Positions 1-11,244 of a stretch of DNA of 64,000 nt are shown here, piece after piece; the stretch's first letter is position 1; the number at the start of each line of letters is the position of its first letter. The stretch lies in NCBI GenBank assembly GCA_029378245.1, contig JARKIF010000077.1, forward strand, positions 62,001 to 126,000, in the 5' to 3' direction. Source of the stretch: Roridomyces roridus (taxonomy: Eukaryota; Basidiomycota; Agaricomycetes; Agaricales; Mycenaceae). The translations under genes were made by a program, and so were the position numbers. The notes under the pieces were generated by a model. The model did no database searches. It saw only the letters and a list, made by a program, of their open reading frames with translations, and had not been told where the DNA came from.

Positions 1-278
1 TCTGATAACCACATCGACCCCAGTGCAGTGCAGGCTGTCTGCGAGTTGATTGCTTTGTGGAATGAGCGCTATTTCTGCCCCCGAAACCTCGTGGCGTCTT
101 TGGTGCCACTAGAGGGTTCTCTGGGATATGTGATTAACTTGGAGATGCGGCAGAACGCAGGGTCTTAAGGGGAGGAGGCCACCGAGGAACCACTGGGCGA
201 TCCAGGTTGAGTGCTGAGCGGGTACTGGTTTGCCGAGATTGTTTGAGGCAGCCCCTTGGCACGAGTGTTGTACATATG

Positions 279-1180
279 CTAGGGATGGGCCGACGGGGAA
301 TCTCCCCAAGAGTAGAGTCTGCGCGGGGGTTTCTGTGCGTGCAGTGATTCGGTCAGAACGCCGGGGAATTTCCTGCAGGATGATCATGATTAGTTGTTGC
401 ATCCGGAAGGGACTAGGGACGCACGAGTAACCCCAGAGGTTGCGCGCAGAGGTGCCCAAACCCATACATCCAAAAGAATCTACCGTTCCGCAGGCCTCCT
501 TGAAAAAGACTTTCATCATATCTCGATTTTCGACAAAGCGCGCGTCCCGTTCGTCGACTGCCTGCTGAACGACGGAACGAAGTATACGAATGGCGGGCAG
601 GAGGCGGTCGAGGGCCGCGCAGACGTCCGTGAAACGGGCCAATTCTTTCCACAATGCCACAGTTGCCGGTAGGACCGCGTAAAAGTACTGGTACAATGTT
701 GGGAAGGGATTCCAGGGGCTGAATAATGCACAAGGCAGCGCGTTGTCTCGACACGCCGAATGAACGACTCGGGCTGAATTTTGAATAACGGCGATACAGG
801 AGTCAATGAGCTCCAAAGCCTTGGTACCCAGGGAGATGGACACTGGGGGCGAAAGGCTCGCTCTGTAGAGGTCGTACACGTACGCGAACAACTGTTCCGC
901 GGCCTCTGCCAACCGCACGAGCTCAACCGCAATTTGCTGCAGCGATGCCCTGACGGGAGCTTCGGAATGAATTCCCGGCATATCCATTAGCGGGCAGTAG
1001 ACTTCTTGGAGGGCATGTCTCATGAGGCGCATACTTTGCGTCCAGGTATCTCTTGCCTCGGCCAAGTCCTCCTGGCTCTGGGTAAATTATGGTCGATTGG
1101 GAACACTGGACAGCACTTGAACATACCACGAGGTTAGACGTCGAGATTTCCTCCTCTGAATGAGGTCCTAGGGAGCTCAT
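279..1180 (-). CDS. Unknown fungal protein, copy 1 (266 aa, three exons)
   Basis: I do not recognise the family. The model is exon 1 at 1180-1127, intron 1126-1078, exon 2 at 1077-425, intron 424-373 and exon 3 at 372-279, which gives 801 coding bases. Start, both splice sites and stop were chosen because the same structure opens the paralogue at 11894-12800. Shared motifs include VRxSLQQI near residue 60, DLYRASL, a SARVVHSACRDNALPCAL block and a second half reading LDRLLPAI then LRSVV. The protein looks soluble and mostly helical, with no signal peptide or membrane segment. Without the second intron a longer 318-residue frame stays open to position 109, but the paralogue supports the shorter product. 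Function unknown. Confidence 0.55.
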
Positions 1181-1545
1181 GGTGGTTCAGTTCCAAGGAG
1201 TTTAGGGGCTGAAACGGATCAGAAGTTGTCAACACCATTCTCCATTGCAACGTTGGACAAAGGACTGAGTATCTCACTGGTTCCACGAGCTACTCTAGGT
1301 GTAAGGGTTGTAAAGTCTGCGCAGGTGTACGTTATGGAATCAGGATTCATCACCACCAGGACATTGGCTAGAAAAATTCATCAGACTCGTCATGTAAGAA
1401 AACAAGCCCGCCGGCGCCAAATCATTTCCATTCTGTGGAACATAAATGAGTACACGGGATGGGAAGGAGAAAGTGCGACTTGCCACCGCGAGCTTGGAAG
1501 GGGCCCAGGACAGAAACAACCCAGGTTCTTCCATGTATACGTTGT

Positions 1546-2268
1546 TTACTCCGAGTCCAATCCCACCACAGCCTCAACAAGCCCGTCCATGCCCTCCAGG
1601 TACACATCGTGCTCCCCTCTCACCACTTCCTGGTTCTCTCTGATATCGTCCGTCCATCGATACACATACACCGTCTTCATCCCAACCACCTTCGCCCCCC
1701 TTGTGTCATATGCATGAGCCGCTACCATAACGCACTCCTCCGGCCGGTACCCCAGAAGGCCCAGGCACTTCATGTAGCTCTCAGGCGCGGGCTTGATCGT
1801 GCCCAGCAGCTCGCTGGAGAAGAGCGCGTCGAACAGCCCACGCAGGCCCGACGAGCGCACGAGGTCGAGCTGCAGCCGGACGGTCTCGTTCGCGTGCACG
1901 AACGTCTCATACCCGCGGCCGCGGAGCGCTGCCAGCGCCGCCGCGACATCCGGCCACGCCGGCTGCTCGTGCCAGGCCGCGATGCACTGCTCGGCCGCCG
2001 AGCCTGCGAACGCCGGCCTGATGGCCGCCCACTCCGGCGTGCCGAGGAGCGTGTCCAGCGTGCGCCGGTGCGACACGTCAATGTCCTCGGGGGCCTGGCC
2101 TGCGGCGAGACGGGCCGCGTTGTAGTCGAAATAGGTCTGCCGCCACTCGAGTGCGAACCGGGACCGTAGGTCGTCCGATAGAGAGGCCGGGAGCGCGGAC
2201 GCGATGCTACTGTGCCAGTCGAGACAGGTCCCCATGAAGTCGAACAGGATCGCTTTGATACGCGGCAT
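1546..2268 (-). CDS. HAD-superfamily hydrolase, 2-haloacid dehalogenase-like
   Basis: A single-exon 240-residue protein. HAD motif I is FDFMGT at residues 9-14, with Asp10 as the expected nucleophile. The second motif-I aspartate is absent (Phe-Met follow), as in type II haloacid dehalogenases, which use an ester rather than a phosphoenzyme intermediate. Motif II is HANE around Asn127, motif III is Lys159 in TIKPAPES, and motif IV is AAHAYDTRGAK around residues 183-193. The cap lies at about residues 20-100. Length and motif order fit cytosolic fungal HAD type II enzymes, though the physiological substrate cannot be read from sequence. The coding strand is GC-rich compared with its flanks. 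A 546-bp, almost identical piece of this gene lies at 10537-11082. Confidence 0.85.
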   Translation of the reverse strand: MPRIKAILFDFMGTCLDWHSSIASALPASLSDDLRSRFALEWRQTYFDYNAARLAAGQAPEDIDVSHRRTLDTLLGTPEWAAIRPAFAGSAAEQCIAAWHEQPAWPDVAAALAALRGRGYETFVHANETVRLQLDLVRSSGLRGLFDALFSSELLGTIKPAPESYMKCLGLLGYRPEECVMVAAHAYDTRGAKVVGMKTVYVYRWTDDIRENQEVVRGEHDVYLEGMDGLVEAVVGLDSE

Positions 2269-3206
2269 GACGATGGGGGGCGGGGGGGCGCGAGGCTGAC
2301 GGGTACTTGAGTGTAAGAGACGACTGATGTAAGAAGGTGATATGCAATGCTGAAATCTCCTTGTGTTTGTATATGATTTTAATCTTGGAGCATTGAAGGA
2401 AGGAAGGAAGGAGGTAGATTAATATTTGCACCGCAGCGGTCCCATTGAGGAACAAGCTGGTCCATAGAAAGCAGGTATCACGTCGCCGCAGAGTTCCCGC
2501 CCGACTCCTTGGTATACATTGGCTTCATGGATCAGCTCCTCGCGCCGCCAGCCCGACAAGTCAATCTTCAACACAGCATCCAGTGGCACGTCGTTGGTCG
2601 CTTGACCCGAGCGCGGAATATGGATAGGGGTCGAATCCATTCACGTTTGACTGGCTTCATAGCGTCCACCGTCCATTCTTCTTCGGCCAATCGCTCCACT
2701 TTGCTTGGACCATCCTAGTCCGCAGCGTACCCAGTGGCCAGAGTTGAGGGCAAGGAAGCTGCCGACAATGGACGTATTAACTTCGTTTTATTCGGGTGGA
2801 AGGCAGCTACAGCCTGAGGCCGTCTGTAGCAGATCCGCCTGGGATTGTTATTTAGCCTGGGGCATCGACGTTGGGATCGGCATGAGGAGGAGTGTGTGAT
2901 GATGTACATACTCCAGATCAAAGACAAGTCGGCGAACGTTGCTTGTCGCTCGTGACGCTTGCACATAGCAGTCATCCTCATCCTCAACTTTTCGCACAAG
3001 GAGAAGACGGTAAAAAACTCGACCGATGGAGGAGGCGAGGTGGCTAGGTACATGTGTAGCTCATGATGGATAGTACGCATCCTCATCCCATGAAGCTGGC
3101 TTTGATTTAGTATAAGTTGAGAAGAGATCAGGGAAGAGCGCGACGGACCTTCCGTGATACTCTCCGCGGTCGTCTCCAGTAACATGGTGATAAAACTCCC
3201 ATCCAA
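2269..3206. other. Gene-poor stretch with short GGAA run
   Basis: No protein or RNA gene could be supported on either strand. A short GGAA-type simple repeat lies near 2397-2413. Open frames here are under 80 codons, except one read-through of the HGH1 gene's 3' flank that shows no family motif. Confidence 0.4.
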
Positions 3207-4086
3207 TTGGAAGGTCGAGCACCGAGGAAGAATTCGCGTCCAGCAGGTGACTGTAAAGCTTAAGGAAAGGCAGACCAAAAGGAGCATTGACTTACCGACG
3301 TCAAATTCGCGAAAACACTCGCAAGGAAGTGAAGGTGGCCTTTGCGTTTTCGATTTTCGTCACTTAGTTCCGCTCCTTGAACAAAAGCGTCGACGAGCAG
3401 CGAAAGCGCTGGAACTGCCTTGGCGTCACCGGCAGGATACGGGTCCGGAGCGACAGCAGTCGCACATCGAGACTGGGGCAGATAGAATCCATTCGGTTCG
3501 ACGATGATGTCGATATTTAACGACAACACAGTAGCGCAAGCAGCCGAGGACGCCGTCAAGTTGGAAAGCAGCATCGAGGCCAAATCGGCAAGTATGGATT
3601 GCGGATTCTGGTATTGGAAATCAGGATAGCTCTTGATGCTGGGATGAAGAACGCACGATGATGTAGGACACGATAAACACAAGAAAAGCGGGTTCCGACA
3701 GCGAGGACACCAGCATCAGAGAGTCGGACAGGTTCACGAGGGCGCGGAAGGCGTCATGAGAAACGCTCTGAAGAGACAGAGTCAGTGCCAAGCCTTGCAG
3801 ACAAAATCTAGACGCACGAGCTGGTCTCGACAAAGCAGTTTGAGATCCCGTATAATATTACTCTCCTCTGGCTTCTTCAAGCCTCCGCTCTGCACTCCAG
3901 AGAGGAATATATTCCGATGGGGGGCATCCTTGGCTGTTTGCGGCAAAAGATTAGATAGAGCAAGTTGGCGGACTTGAGGGTTTCGGTCACGGAGAAAAGG
4001 GACAAGCTGAACACTTCCAGCTGACCGTTAGCCACAGAATCTCCTGGCAGTCTATCTCGACGGACCTCTCGCAGTTGCGTCTCCAT
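3207..4086 (-). CDS. HGH1-like armadillo-repeat protein (3' end unresolved)
   Basis: Hand-splicing gives a product resembling HGH1 (BRP16/FAM203 family), a cytosolic helical-repeat protein that in yeast works with chaperones in eEF2 folding. The first exon starts at 4086 (METQLRE) and splices to LVPFLRDRNPQVRQLALSN. It continues with RDLKLLCRDQL, an intron, SHDAFRALVNLSD, SLSEPAFLVFIVSYII, another intron, then ILADLASMLLSNLT and HLHFLASVFANLTS. After a further intron comes SPAGREFFLGARPS near 3210. All four introns are GT-AG and keep the frame. The C-terminal part normally seen in this family could not be found downstream, so the gene may be 3'-truncated or have a diverged end. Its start lies only about 45 bp from that of the divergent MAP1-like gene. 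Confidence 0.7.
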
Positions 4087-4130
4087 GAGATGGGTGTTGA
4101 CAAGGAAAAATGTGCCGGTTTACGTAACCC

Positions 4131-5513
4131 ATGTCGGTCTTGTGCCAGATCTAGAGCGCAGCTTGTCCCAACGGAAACCCACCCTCTCGACTGGAATGTC
4201 CGACGTGTGACAAGTATCTGAACCTCGGGCTATGTGTCTCTCTCGGCCTACAGCTACACCAGAATTGGAATCCGGGGCTCTTTCTTTTGTGGTCAGGATG
4301 TGGGTTGCTCACAACGCGTTTTGAGGCTTTGAATTGACCCAGTTCTCGATGGGTATGCATTTCTGCCTATTTTCACTTTCCAGTCGTTAATGCGGTCGAA
4401 GAAAAACGCATAAAATCATCCACACTTTGGCAAAACCCGCAGAATCTACCGGTACTATTCCTTCTCTGCTCCCAACTTCAACCCTGAGCTTTCCTTCAGA
4501 CGGCAGCTACAATCCATTCCCGAGCTACAACTTCACCGGCCCCATGAGGCCTGCGTATCCTCTCTCGTCCAAACGGAAGATACCAGATCATATTCAACGC
4601 CCAGATTATGCGACCGACGGTTCAATTTTATCGTAATATGCAGTCCGTCTTCTGAACGCGCTGCAGGAATTCCCAAGTCGGAGAAGAAGGCCTACGCTTC
4701 ACCTCCCGAAATGCATGGCCCAGAGGTGATAGAGAAACTGAGGACCGTCTGTCGGGTAAGTCGTCCCCGTCGCCTCGTCGCGTTCTCTCAAGCCATTCCA
4801 GATGTCCCGAGAGATTCTGGACCTTGCCGCTGCCGCTCTACGCCCAGGTATTACCACGGATGAGATCGACGAGATTGTGCGTAATGCTACGATTGAAAGG
4901 AACGCGTACCCTTCGACACTGAACTATCGTAACTACCCCAAATCGCTTTGCACGTTAGTCGTTCTCCGCAGCCCCTTTCTCGAACTCACTCAAACATCAG
5001 ATCCGTGAACGAGGTTGTATGCCACGGCATTCCAGACCAGACATGCTTGAAGGAAGGGGACATCATTAATCTAGGTGAGATGCACGCACATGCAATATGC
5101 AGTAGACTCAAGCGTGTCACAGACATCAGCGTATACTATCAAGGTAGATTCAGCGCTACCTCCCCTCTTGGGCATTCACACCAGTCCCAGGGTATCACAT
5201 GGAACCTATCCAGTTGGCAAGATCGACGACGAATCGGCGAAACTTATTTGTACCTCGCGAGTGTCTCGACAAGGCGATCGCGCTCTGCAGACCTGGGGCA
5301 CTCATCCGCGATTTGGGGAAGACCATGTGTGCTAGCTCTTCCAATTGACTTGATCAATACTCACCGCCCCTTGCGCAGCGAACCCATCGCTCGAGCCAAT
5401 GGGTGCTGAGCTGTACGGACTTACACCGGACACGGCATCAACACCAGTTTCCACAGCCCGCCCGACATCCCGCATTACGCCAAGGTGCGGACTAGCTCGG
5501 CTTCTTGGTGTGC
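4131..5513 (+). pseudogene. Methionine aminopeptidase 1, 5' part of a split pseudogene
   Basis: Recognisable type 1 methionine aminopeptidase, the cytosolic metalloprotease that removes initiator methionine. In order: part of the N-terminal zinc finger (LECPTCD near 4195, GIRGSFFCGQD near 4270), the linker FTGPMRPAYPLS then IQRPDYA (4530-4615), REILDLAAAALRPGITTDEID (4806-4870), NEVVCHGIPD (5004), a metal-site region ISVYYQG (5125), YPVGKID, DKAIALCRPGALIRDLG, and finally YTGHGINTSFHSPPDIPHYAK ending near 5483. Decay is visible: a one-base frameshift near 5262, an in-frame TGA at about 5408-5410 before AVRTY, and a short loss near 5195. The gene stops at 5513, inside an intron, where the 5 kb element begins. 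The missing exons are at 13142-13444 on the other strand. Confidence 0.85.
5507..5513 (+). repeat. Target-site duplication GGTGTGC, copy 1
   Basis: GGTGTGC directly precedes the left element terminus CAGCTCAT. The identical heptamer is found in reverse orientation at 13438-13444, beside the inner end of the other element copy rather than at 10537. This crossed arrangement shows the spacer was inverted after insertion. Confidence 0.7.
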
Positions 5514-5585
5514 CAGCTCATTAAGTTGACATATCTAGATATCTATGGGTGATAGTCCAGGTACGCATTGCGATATCTTTGGGCC
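5514..5585 (+). repeat. Outer terminal inverted repeat, left copy
   Basis: Pairs without gaps with the reverse complement of 10465-10536, with 19 mismatches in 72 positions by my count. The terminal consensus is CASCTCAT, and the last 12 positions are identical. Confidence 0.8.
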
Positions 5586-8500
5586 AGCACTCCAGGCCAT
5601 TGGCGGCTTCTCGGCATACATTGGTGAGGCCTTGGACTGATTTTTGATGTGTTCGGAGCTTCAAATAAGCCATCAAAGTCGGTCGGATGTGATTTGGGAT
5701 CAATTTTGATTGGAATAATAAAATAGAGAAAACAGCGGGTGGATCAAATGTAATAATATAATCAATAATAATAATAAAATGGGCGCCCGCACGCCGGCAG
5801 GCGCTCGGCACCAGCAGCGGCGAGCGCACCACACACGGGAACGGTAAAAAGCTAGTACTGGGGCCAGCGCGCCGCGAAATGGAACGAAAAAGAGGTCCCC
5901 GCGGGCGAGCGGCACCGCCCGCGCCCGGCACACCGGGAGCAGACGGCGTGTACACGCTGCCAGTAGCAAGCCCCGGGGCTTGCGTTGGACTCTGTACGGA
6001 AACGGTGTACGGGCAAAAGCGCCGGGGCCGTTGTGGAGTGGGGGGCGGGAGTGGATGGAAGTCGGGTGGCCTTGACGAACTGAGGAACTCGGACGGATGC
6101 CGCATAATGGATGCCAAACACAAGGACGGGTGAAGACTGGATCGTAGTCGGAAGTCTGTGGGGACGAAAACGACCGGAGGCAGAGGGATGGAGATGGCGA
6201 GGCGTTGGGATCCATTATGGAGGAGGGTGAAAAAAGTGGCGCCACTTTGGGGCCTGTTGATTTCTCGTGACCTCGGTATTTGATCGTTATCTCCGCGTTC
6301 CGTTCCGTTGCTCTCCCTCCTCCGCTTTGTTCGCCACGCGAATTCCACTCCTTTCCATCCACTCTCGCGGCTCGCCTCCGTCCTCTCTTTTTTTGGCTTG
6401 CTCAAAACTCGAGTCAAACTTCTCCTGCCACTTTTGCTTGGCTGTCGGCGGTCAATTGCAGTCTGCAGAATTGCCTCTGGATTCTGGATGGCGCTGTTTC
6501 TTGAATCTCATTCTTTACTGAGCCCTGGTGGACAAACCAGATGTTTCTACTTGGCCCCCTCCGCAGTCTGGCACCCAACGTCTTTCGAGCCCGCCACATG
6601 TCGACTCTCTGCATCGACACTCTGTGCCTGAATATATCAACGCTTTGCGAACCACCTAGTCATCGTTGTCCGCTGATCGAATTCAATGTCCTCAATAACG
6701 TGCCAGATCCCTCAATCCATCTGAGTTACAATCACGCGGAACGGGAAAGTCTGTGCCAATTTAATCCGCACACTTCACACATTATAGCTCTTTCCTGACA
6801 CCGGTGCGTTCGCTATACAAGGACTGTATATTGATTTGAATCATCGGACAAGTTTCCTTAGGGCGATTAAATCACGCGGCTCCCTACACCTTGTGTTTGC
6901 GCCGAGTCTCATCCGATCTACCCCGCCTCTCCTCTGACTGAGGTTTTGAATATCAACCCAACGACAGGTGGTCCCCATAACGTTCATTCTTCGGTTCGGG
7001 ACTCGCCTGTGTCTGATTCAAACAAGCAACGGCTTTCTCGGTACTTGTCCCTCGCATCTCAGATCTCCCGACGTCGCTCGCCACGGACTTTTGGCCTGGA
7101 ACGAAACGAAACGAACTGGCGGAGAAGCAATACAAGCTGGCGGCGAAACGATACAAACTGGCAGCATTACTCAAATCGGCGGCGTACACCCACTTCCTCA
7201 TTCCCCCCTACAGGATGAATCACGAGAGCGAGGGAACATCCTGCAGACACCTTTCCGACCGCCGTCACTTTGCTATGAGGTTTTCGATGCGAGGAAGGTG
7301 GATTGACAATCGAGCGGATGAGTAGCGTGGTGTTTGACGCTGAACCCATTCACTTGTGTCCCGCAGCTCCCATTTGCGCTCGTCGTATGTGTGTGATGTC
7401 CTCTTCAAGTGTCTAGTACGACTGTTTCTGCCAATAGGATGCCGGATACCTTGGTAGGGGAGCTGGATGTGTGATTCCGAGGTATGTGTGCACGCCGTCG
7501 TGTCAATTGCAGCGTGGTTGTATAGTCAGTGCACGGCTGGTTTCATACATGCAGATTATGCCTGAATCGTATCATCATTCATTCTAGTCCGTTGAGGCAT
7601 TTGTGAGAGGCGAAAACGCAAATCTGCAAGGAGACACCATTGTCCGAGAATCCCGGAGATCCGCACATGGAGACTCGTTTGCGATACTGAGATTGTTTCG
7701 GGACCCAGGGATCTATCTGGAGCATCTTAAGATCATTCTAAAGTGGTTTGAAAAAGGGGTAGGGTAGCAGATAGAGTGTACAGTGGTTAACGAGTCGAAA
7801 TAAAATTTGATGTGTGAGAATCACACCAGCACCGACACTTCTACCTTCATGGTACACTTTGGAGACACTTCTGGAGATCTAGGATTTTTCCGGGGTCGCA
7901 TTAGAACATTCATTGACCATTTGAAAAGGATTTAGGAAGAGGGAGCCAGTGTGCATGGTGGAATGGGTCGAAAGTGCAATGAGAGTGGGGTGTGACTGAC
8001 AAGTGATTGCCAGTTCAGGTTTTTCAATGAGAGCTCGATGTTGAGTTCGGTTACTTCCTCACCTCGTAAAAATGTGAAATTAATCCATCGAGTACCTATA
8101 CCGTATAGTACCCCAGATACATGCTCAGATTGACCGAACTGTGTCCACAGCTCACAGGGAAAAAATCATTTGATGAGATAGCTAGTGGTGATTCCGTCAT
8201 GTCAAATCTCTTTCCGCTAAATCGATGTTCGATCTTTCTTCTCAGCCGAGATTCAATCCCATTCGAGTAGATGGAGCATGGGGCAACCCATTCCGCGAAA
8301 TACCGGAGGTCCTATGATCCAGGAACGCTGTCCACGGCGCAATCTTTCATTTTCAAATTATATTCACTTGCCTTTCCTCTGACGATTCCAGGAAGCCAGA
8401 AAAATTCTCCAAGACTCTTGTGACTCACCCAATACGTTAGGTACCAGTTGTCCACTCATGGCGCTCACAGAGGCTGAGATTTCGACTCCCCAAAGCCTGG

Positions 8501-10464
8501 TTACTCACGCAGCATCTTTTGCCAGCTAGAGCACAGATCAAGTCCCCAACTACGTCCTACTCGGCTTGAACTTCTCATAGCAGAGATTTGAATACTGGAA
8601 TAGAGTCCAGAAAGCTCAGGAAATCTAGATTCAACTTCAAGTTACTGCCGTCTAAGATCCTTCAATCCATCTAAGAAAAGCTCGGATTAAGCAGAAGTTT
8701 GGAGTCGGCGTGTCGAAGGATGTAAGGCACTTGCTCATGTGCACTTTGGGCATAAATGTCAGTAGAATGGATAGAAACACTGGCGTCTGCGGAGCCATGA
8801 TCGTGTTGATTGAATCATGTGACCGCAAACGCCTCTGCCAGCACCGTCGTCCTTCTCAATCCTTCCACCTGGTCGACGACTAACATCGGCCTCACCTCGT
8901 CGACAACGTCTCCTGCACCTGTACGCCTGACGCCTGGCGCGATGATGGGATGAAAACCGCATGGTGACGTGGCAATCGAGTGTGTCGTCCTACTCCACAG
9001 CCGATTCAAGACTGACCGTAGCTAGGTTCTCTGCATCTCTGCTCAAAGCCACACCCGACTGGGGCCTGTTAGCTCGCGCTGGAGCACCGAAACCCCGGCT
9101 GTCGGTGACATTGACGATGGCACATCGTATCACCCCACCTCGATGAAGTCACCGCAGTGACGACGAGACTCGCTGGCCCATCTGCGCTGCCTCCTCATCC
9201 CTTCTCGTCCTCCCACTACCCGTGCTCCCGGACGCACTTTATCCTTCCCCCGCCGTCGACAACGACAAGCTCTAACCCAGCCAGTAACAAGAATCACGCC
9301 GTTTGCTGGCAGCCCCCGTTTGACGACGCCAATACGCCATTCCTTCTCCCTGGCAGAGGCACCTCCCGGTCCCGTTGCTGGCCTTACCATCGCATGTGCA
9401 TTGGGCCCATCAGGCCTTTGAGGTGTCCTCGAGTCCGCTCCCTCCTTTGCCACACCCCAGAAACCCTCTCTCCTCCCCCGATGGGTTTCTTCACTGTCTC
9501 GGCGTACACACACGCCGTCTTCTTCCCTCTCCAAGAAAGCACCATGTGCATAATTCCTGTAAGTAACGCTCTCTTTCTCTCTGACACCCTGATACTCACC
9601 CAACATTCTAGATACCCTGTATTTCCTCCCTGTGGAATTGCATTCGACCTCCCGCGCTCGGCACCCCATCTCAGCAGTCTCCGCGAATCGGACGGCATTT
9701 TCGACACGCTGATTCTCAGCCCCGCCTCGTAGATGCCTCCGTCCGTACTCGACATTCCCCCGTTTGATACACGCGGACCCTCCCCGAACGATCCGTGCCG
9801 GCCCCGTCGTCCCGCATAGGACAGATTCGACGGGCGGCATGGCGGCGGAGAGCGTGTGACGGCGGGGATCGTGTGTTGACAGAAAGGAGACGGAAACAGG
9901 CGAGAGCAGTGGGAAGTGCACGGACGTCGGAGGTAGCGTGCGGTGGAGGAGATGCACGGGTGTGCTCGATGACGGCGGGGAGCGTGTGCAATCACTGCAA
10001 TGACGGCAGGAGGATGAGGGCAGTGCGCGCGTGAGCGGAGAGGCCGAGATTAGCGGACCCGCTTTTGGTGAGCGCCGCCCGCTTTGCTTATTTTCAATAA
10101 GCACTGGCGGCGCTAATGCATATTGTGCGCGTACGACGAGGGCGGGGATCGTGTGCGAGAGCGCGAGCAGGCATCAACGCAACCGCTTTTGGCCAGCGCT
10201 CGCTGTGTCGCCCTTTTTTTTTTTGATTAGGCGCTGGCGGCCCTAATCTGTATTTCCGCGGTGATTTTGTGTAAGCACCTGCGGGCGCCAATTTCTAGTA
10301 GTATTTATTTAATGCACATTTTTTGCATCATTTTCCGTGCTTGAATGCCGAGAGTGCCGCTTTAGTTGAGCTTGCCGTGTGGTCAAACAATGGCATCGTG
10401 GGTGCCGGGATGCCGCTATTGACCCCCGGTTAATGAAAAAAGCCATTTAAATGAATATATGGGA

Positions 10465-10536
10465 GGCCCAAAGATATTGCAATATGTACCTTGGACCTGG
10501 CCAGTACATATCTGGATATGTACACATTATGAGGTG
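10465..10536 (-). repeat. Inner terminal inverted repeat, left copy
   Basis: Mate of 5514-5585. The element ends exactly where similarity to the right copy also stops. The next base, 10537, belongs to the HAD gene fragment. Confidence 0.8.
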
Positions 10537-11082
10537 GCAGGCCAGGCCCCCGAGGACATTGACGTGTCGCACCGGCGCACGCTGGACACGCTCCTCGGCA
10601 CGCCGGAGTGGGCGGCCATCAGGCCGGCGTTCGCAGGCTCGGCGGCCGAGCGGTGCATCGCGGCCTGGCACGAGCAGCCGGCGTGGCCGGATGTCGCGGC
10701 GGCGCTGGCAGCGCTCCGCGGCCGCGGGTATGAGACGTTCGTGCACGCGAATGAGACCGTCCGGCTGCAGCTCGACCTCGTGCGCTCGTCGGGCCTGCGT
10801 GGGCTGTTCGACGCGCTCTTCTCCAGCGAGCTGCTGGGCACGATCAAGCCCGCGCCTGAGAGCTACATGAAGTGCCTGGGCCTTCTGGGGTACCGGCCGG
10901 AGGAGTGCGTTATGGTAGCGGCTCATGCATATGACACAAGGGGGGCGAAGGTGGTTGGGATGAAGACGGTGTATGTGTATCGATGGACGGACGATATCAG
11001 AGAGAACCAGGAAGTGGTGAGAGGGGAGCACGATGTGTACCTGGAGGGCATGGACGGGCTTGTTGAGGCTGTGGTGGGATTG
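10537..11082 (+). pseudogene. 546-bp internal fragment of the HAD hydrolase gene
   Basis: This matches 2103 down to 1558 over 546 bp with no indels and, as far as I can see, two substitutions, one changing Gln94 to Arg. It encodes residues 56 to about 237, so it lacks the nucleophile Asp10 and the true C-terminus and cannot be a working enzyme. Similarity ends abruptly at both sides: at the transposon terminus (10536/10537) and at 11082/11083, where the frame runs into unrelated sequence up to a stop near 11220. The clean ends and very high identity suggest a recent copied patch, for example filler from break repair, rather than an old gene duplication. Confidence 0.85.
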
Positions 11083-11244
11083 CATGGGAGAACAAGCCCG
11101 ATCACGCTCGTGGCCAGATTGTTGACAATGGAAACGAGCGAGAAACCGGTAGAGACCGGAAGCGGCTTGGTCTTCTTGGCCGCGACCTGTGTTATTATCT
11201 GGAACGAATGGATTCGCTGAGTCCTTGCTAGGGAGCGGGACAAT

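Larger units (their letters stand above)
5514..10536 (+). mobile_element. Non-autonomous TIR element, left copy (5023 bp)
   Basis: The copy starts CAGCTCAT and ends ATGAGGTG. Its two ends form a gap-free 72-bp terminal inverted repeat (5514-5585 with 10465-10536) at roughly 74 percent identity, centred on TATCTAGATA-like palindromes and closing on ATATCTTTGGGCC. It is repeated almost base for base, inverted, at 13445-18468, with about one indel and a handful of substitutions over 5 kb. No transposase, helicase or polymerase motif was found in any frame. The longest frame (9130-10104 minus, 324 codons) is Arg/Pro/Ser-rich and probably fortuitous. The inner 600 bp are GC-rich, with two imperfect copies of a roughly 115-bp unit at 10045-10250 and several CGTGTG boxes. 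It is probably mobilised in trans by an unseen transposase. The MAP1 intron carried the original target. Confidence 0.8.

Noticed and set aside
1459..2169. Plus-strand frame opposite the HAD gene
   Set aside because: Mirror of GC-rich coding sequence, with Arg-rich composition.
5521..6417. 298-codon frame at the element's outer end (copy at 17565-18461)
   Set aside because: Several overlapping frames on both strands in GC-rich DNA and low-complexity composition. It runs through the TIR itself.
9130..10104. 324-codon open frame in the 5 kb element (and its copy at 13877-14851)
   Set aside because: Arg/Pro/Ser-rich, overlapped by equally long frames on other strands and without any domain motif. 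Being open in both copies means little when they are nearly identical.
10459..11220. Second functional HAD hydrolase
   Set aside because: Lacks the catalytic N-terminus, and its first 26 codons are transposon end sequence.
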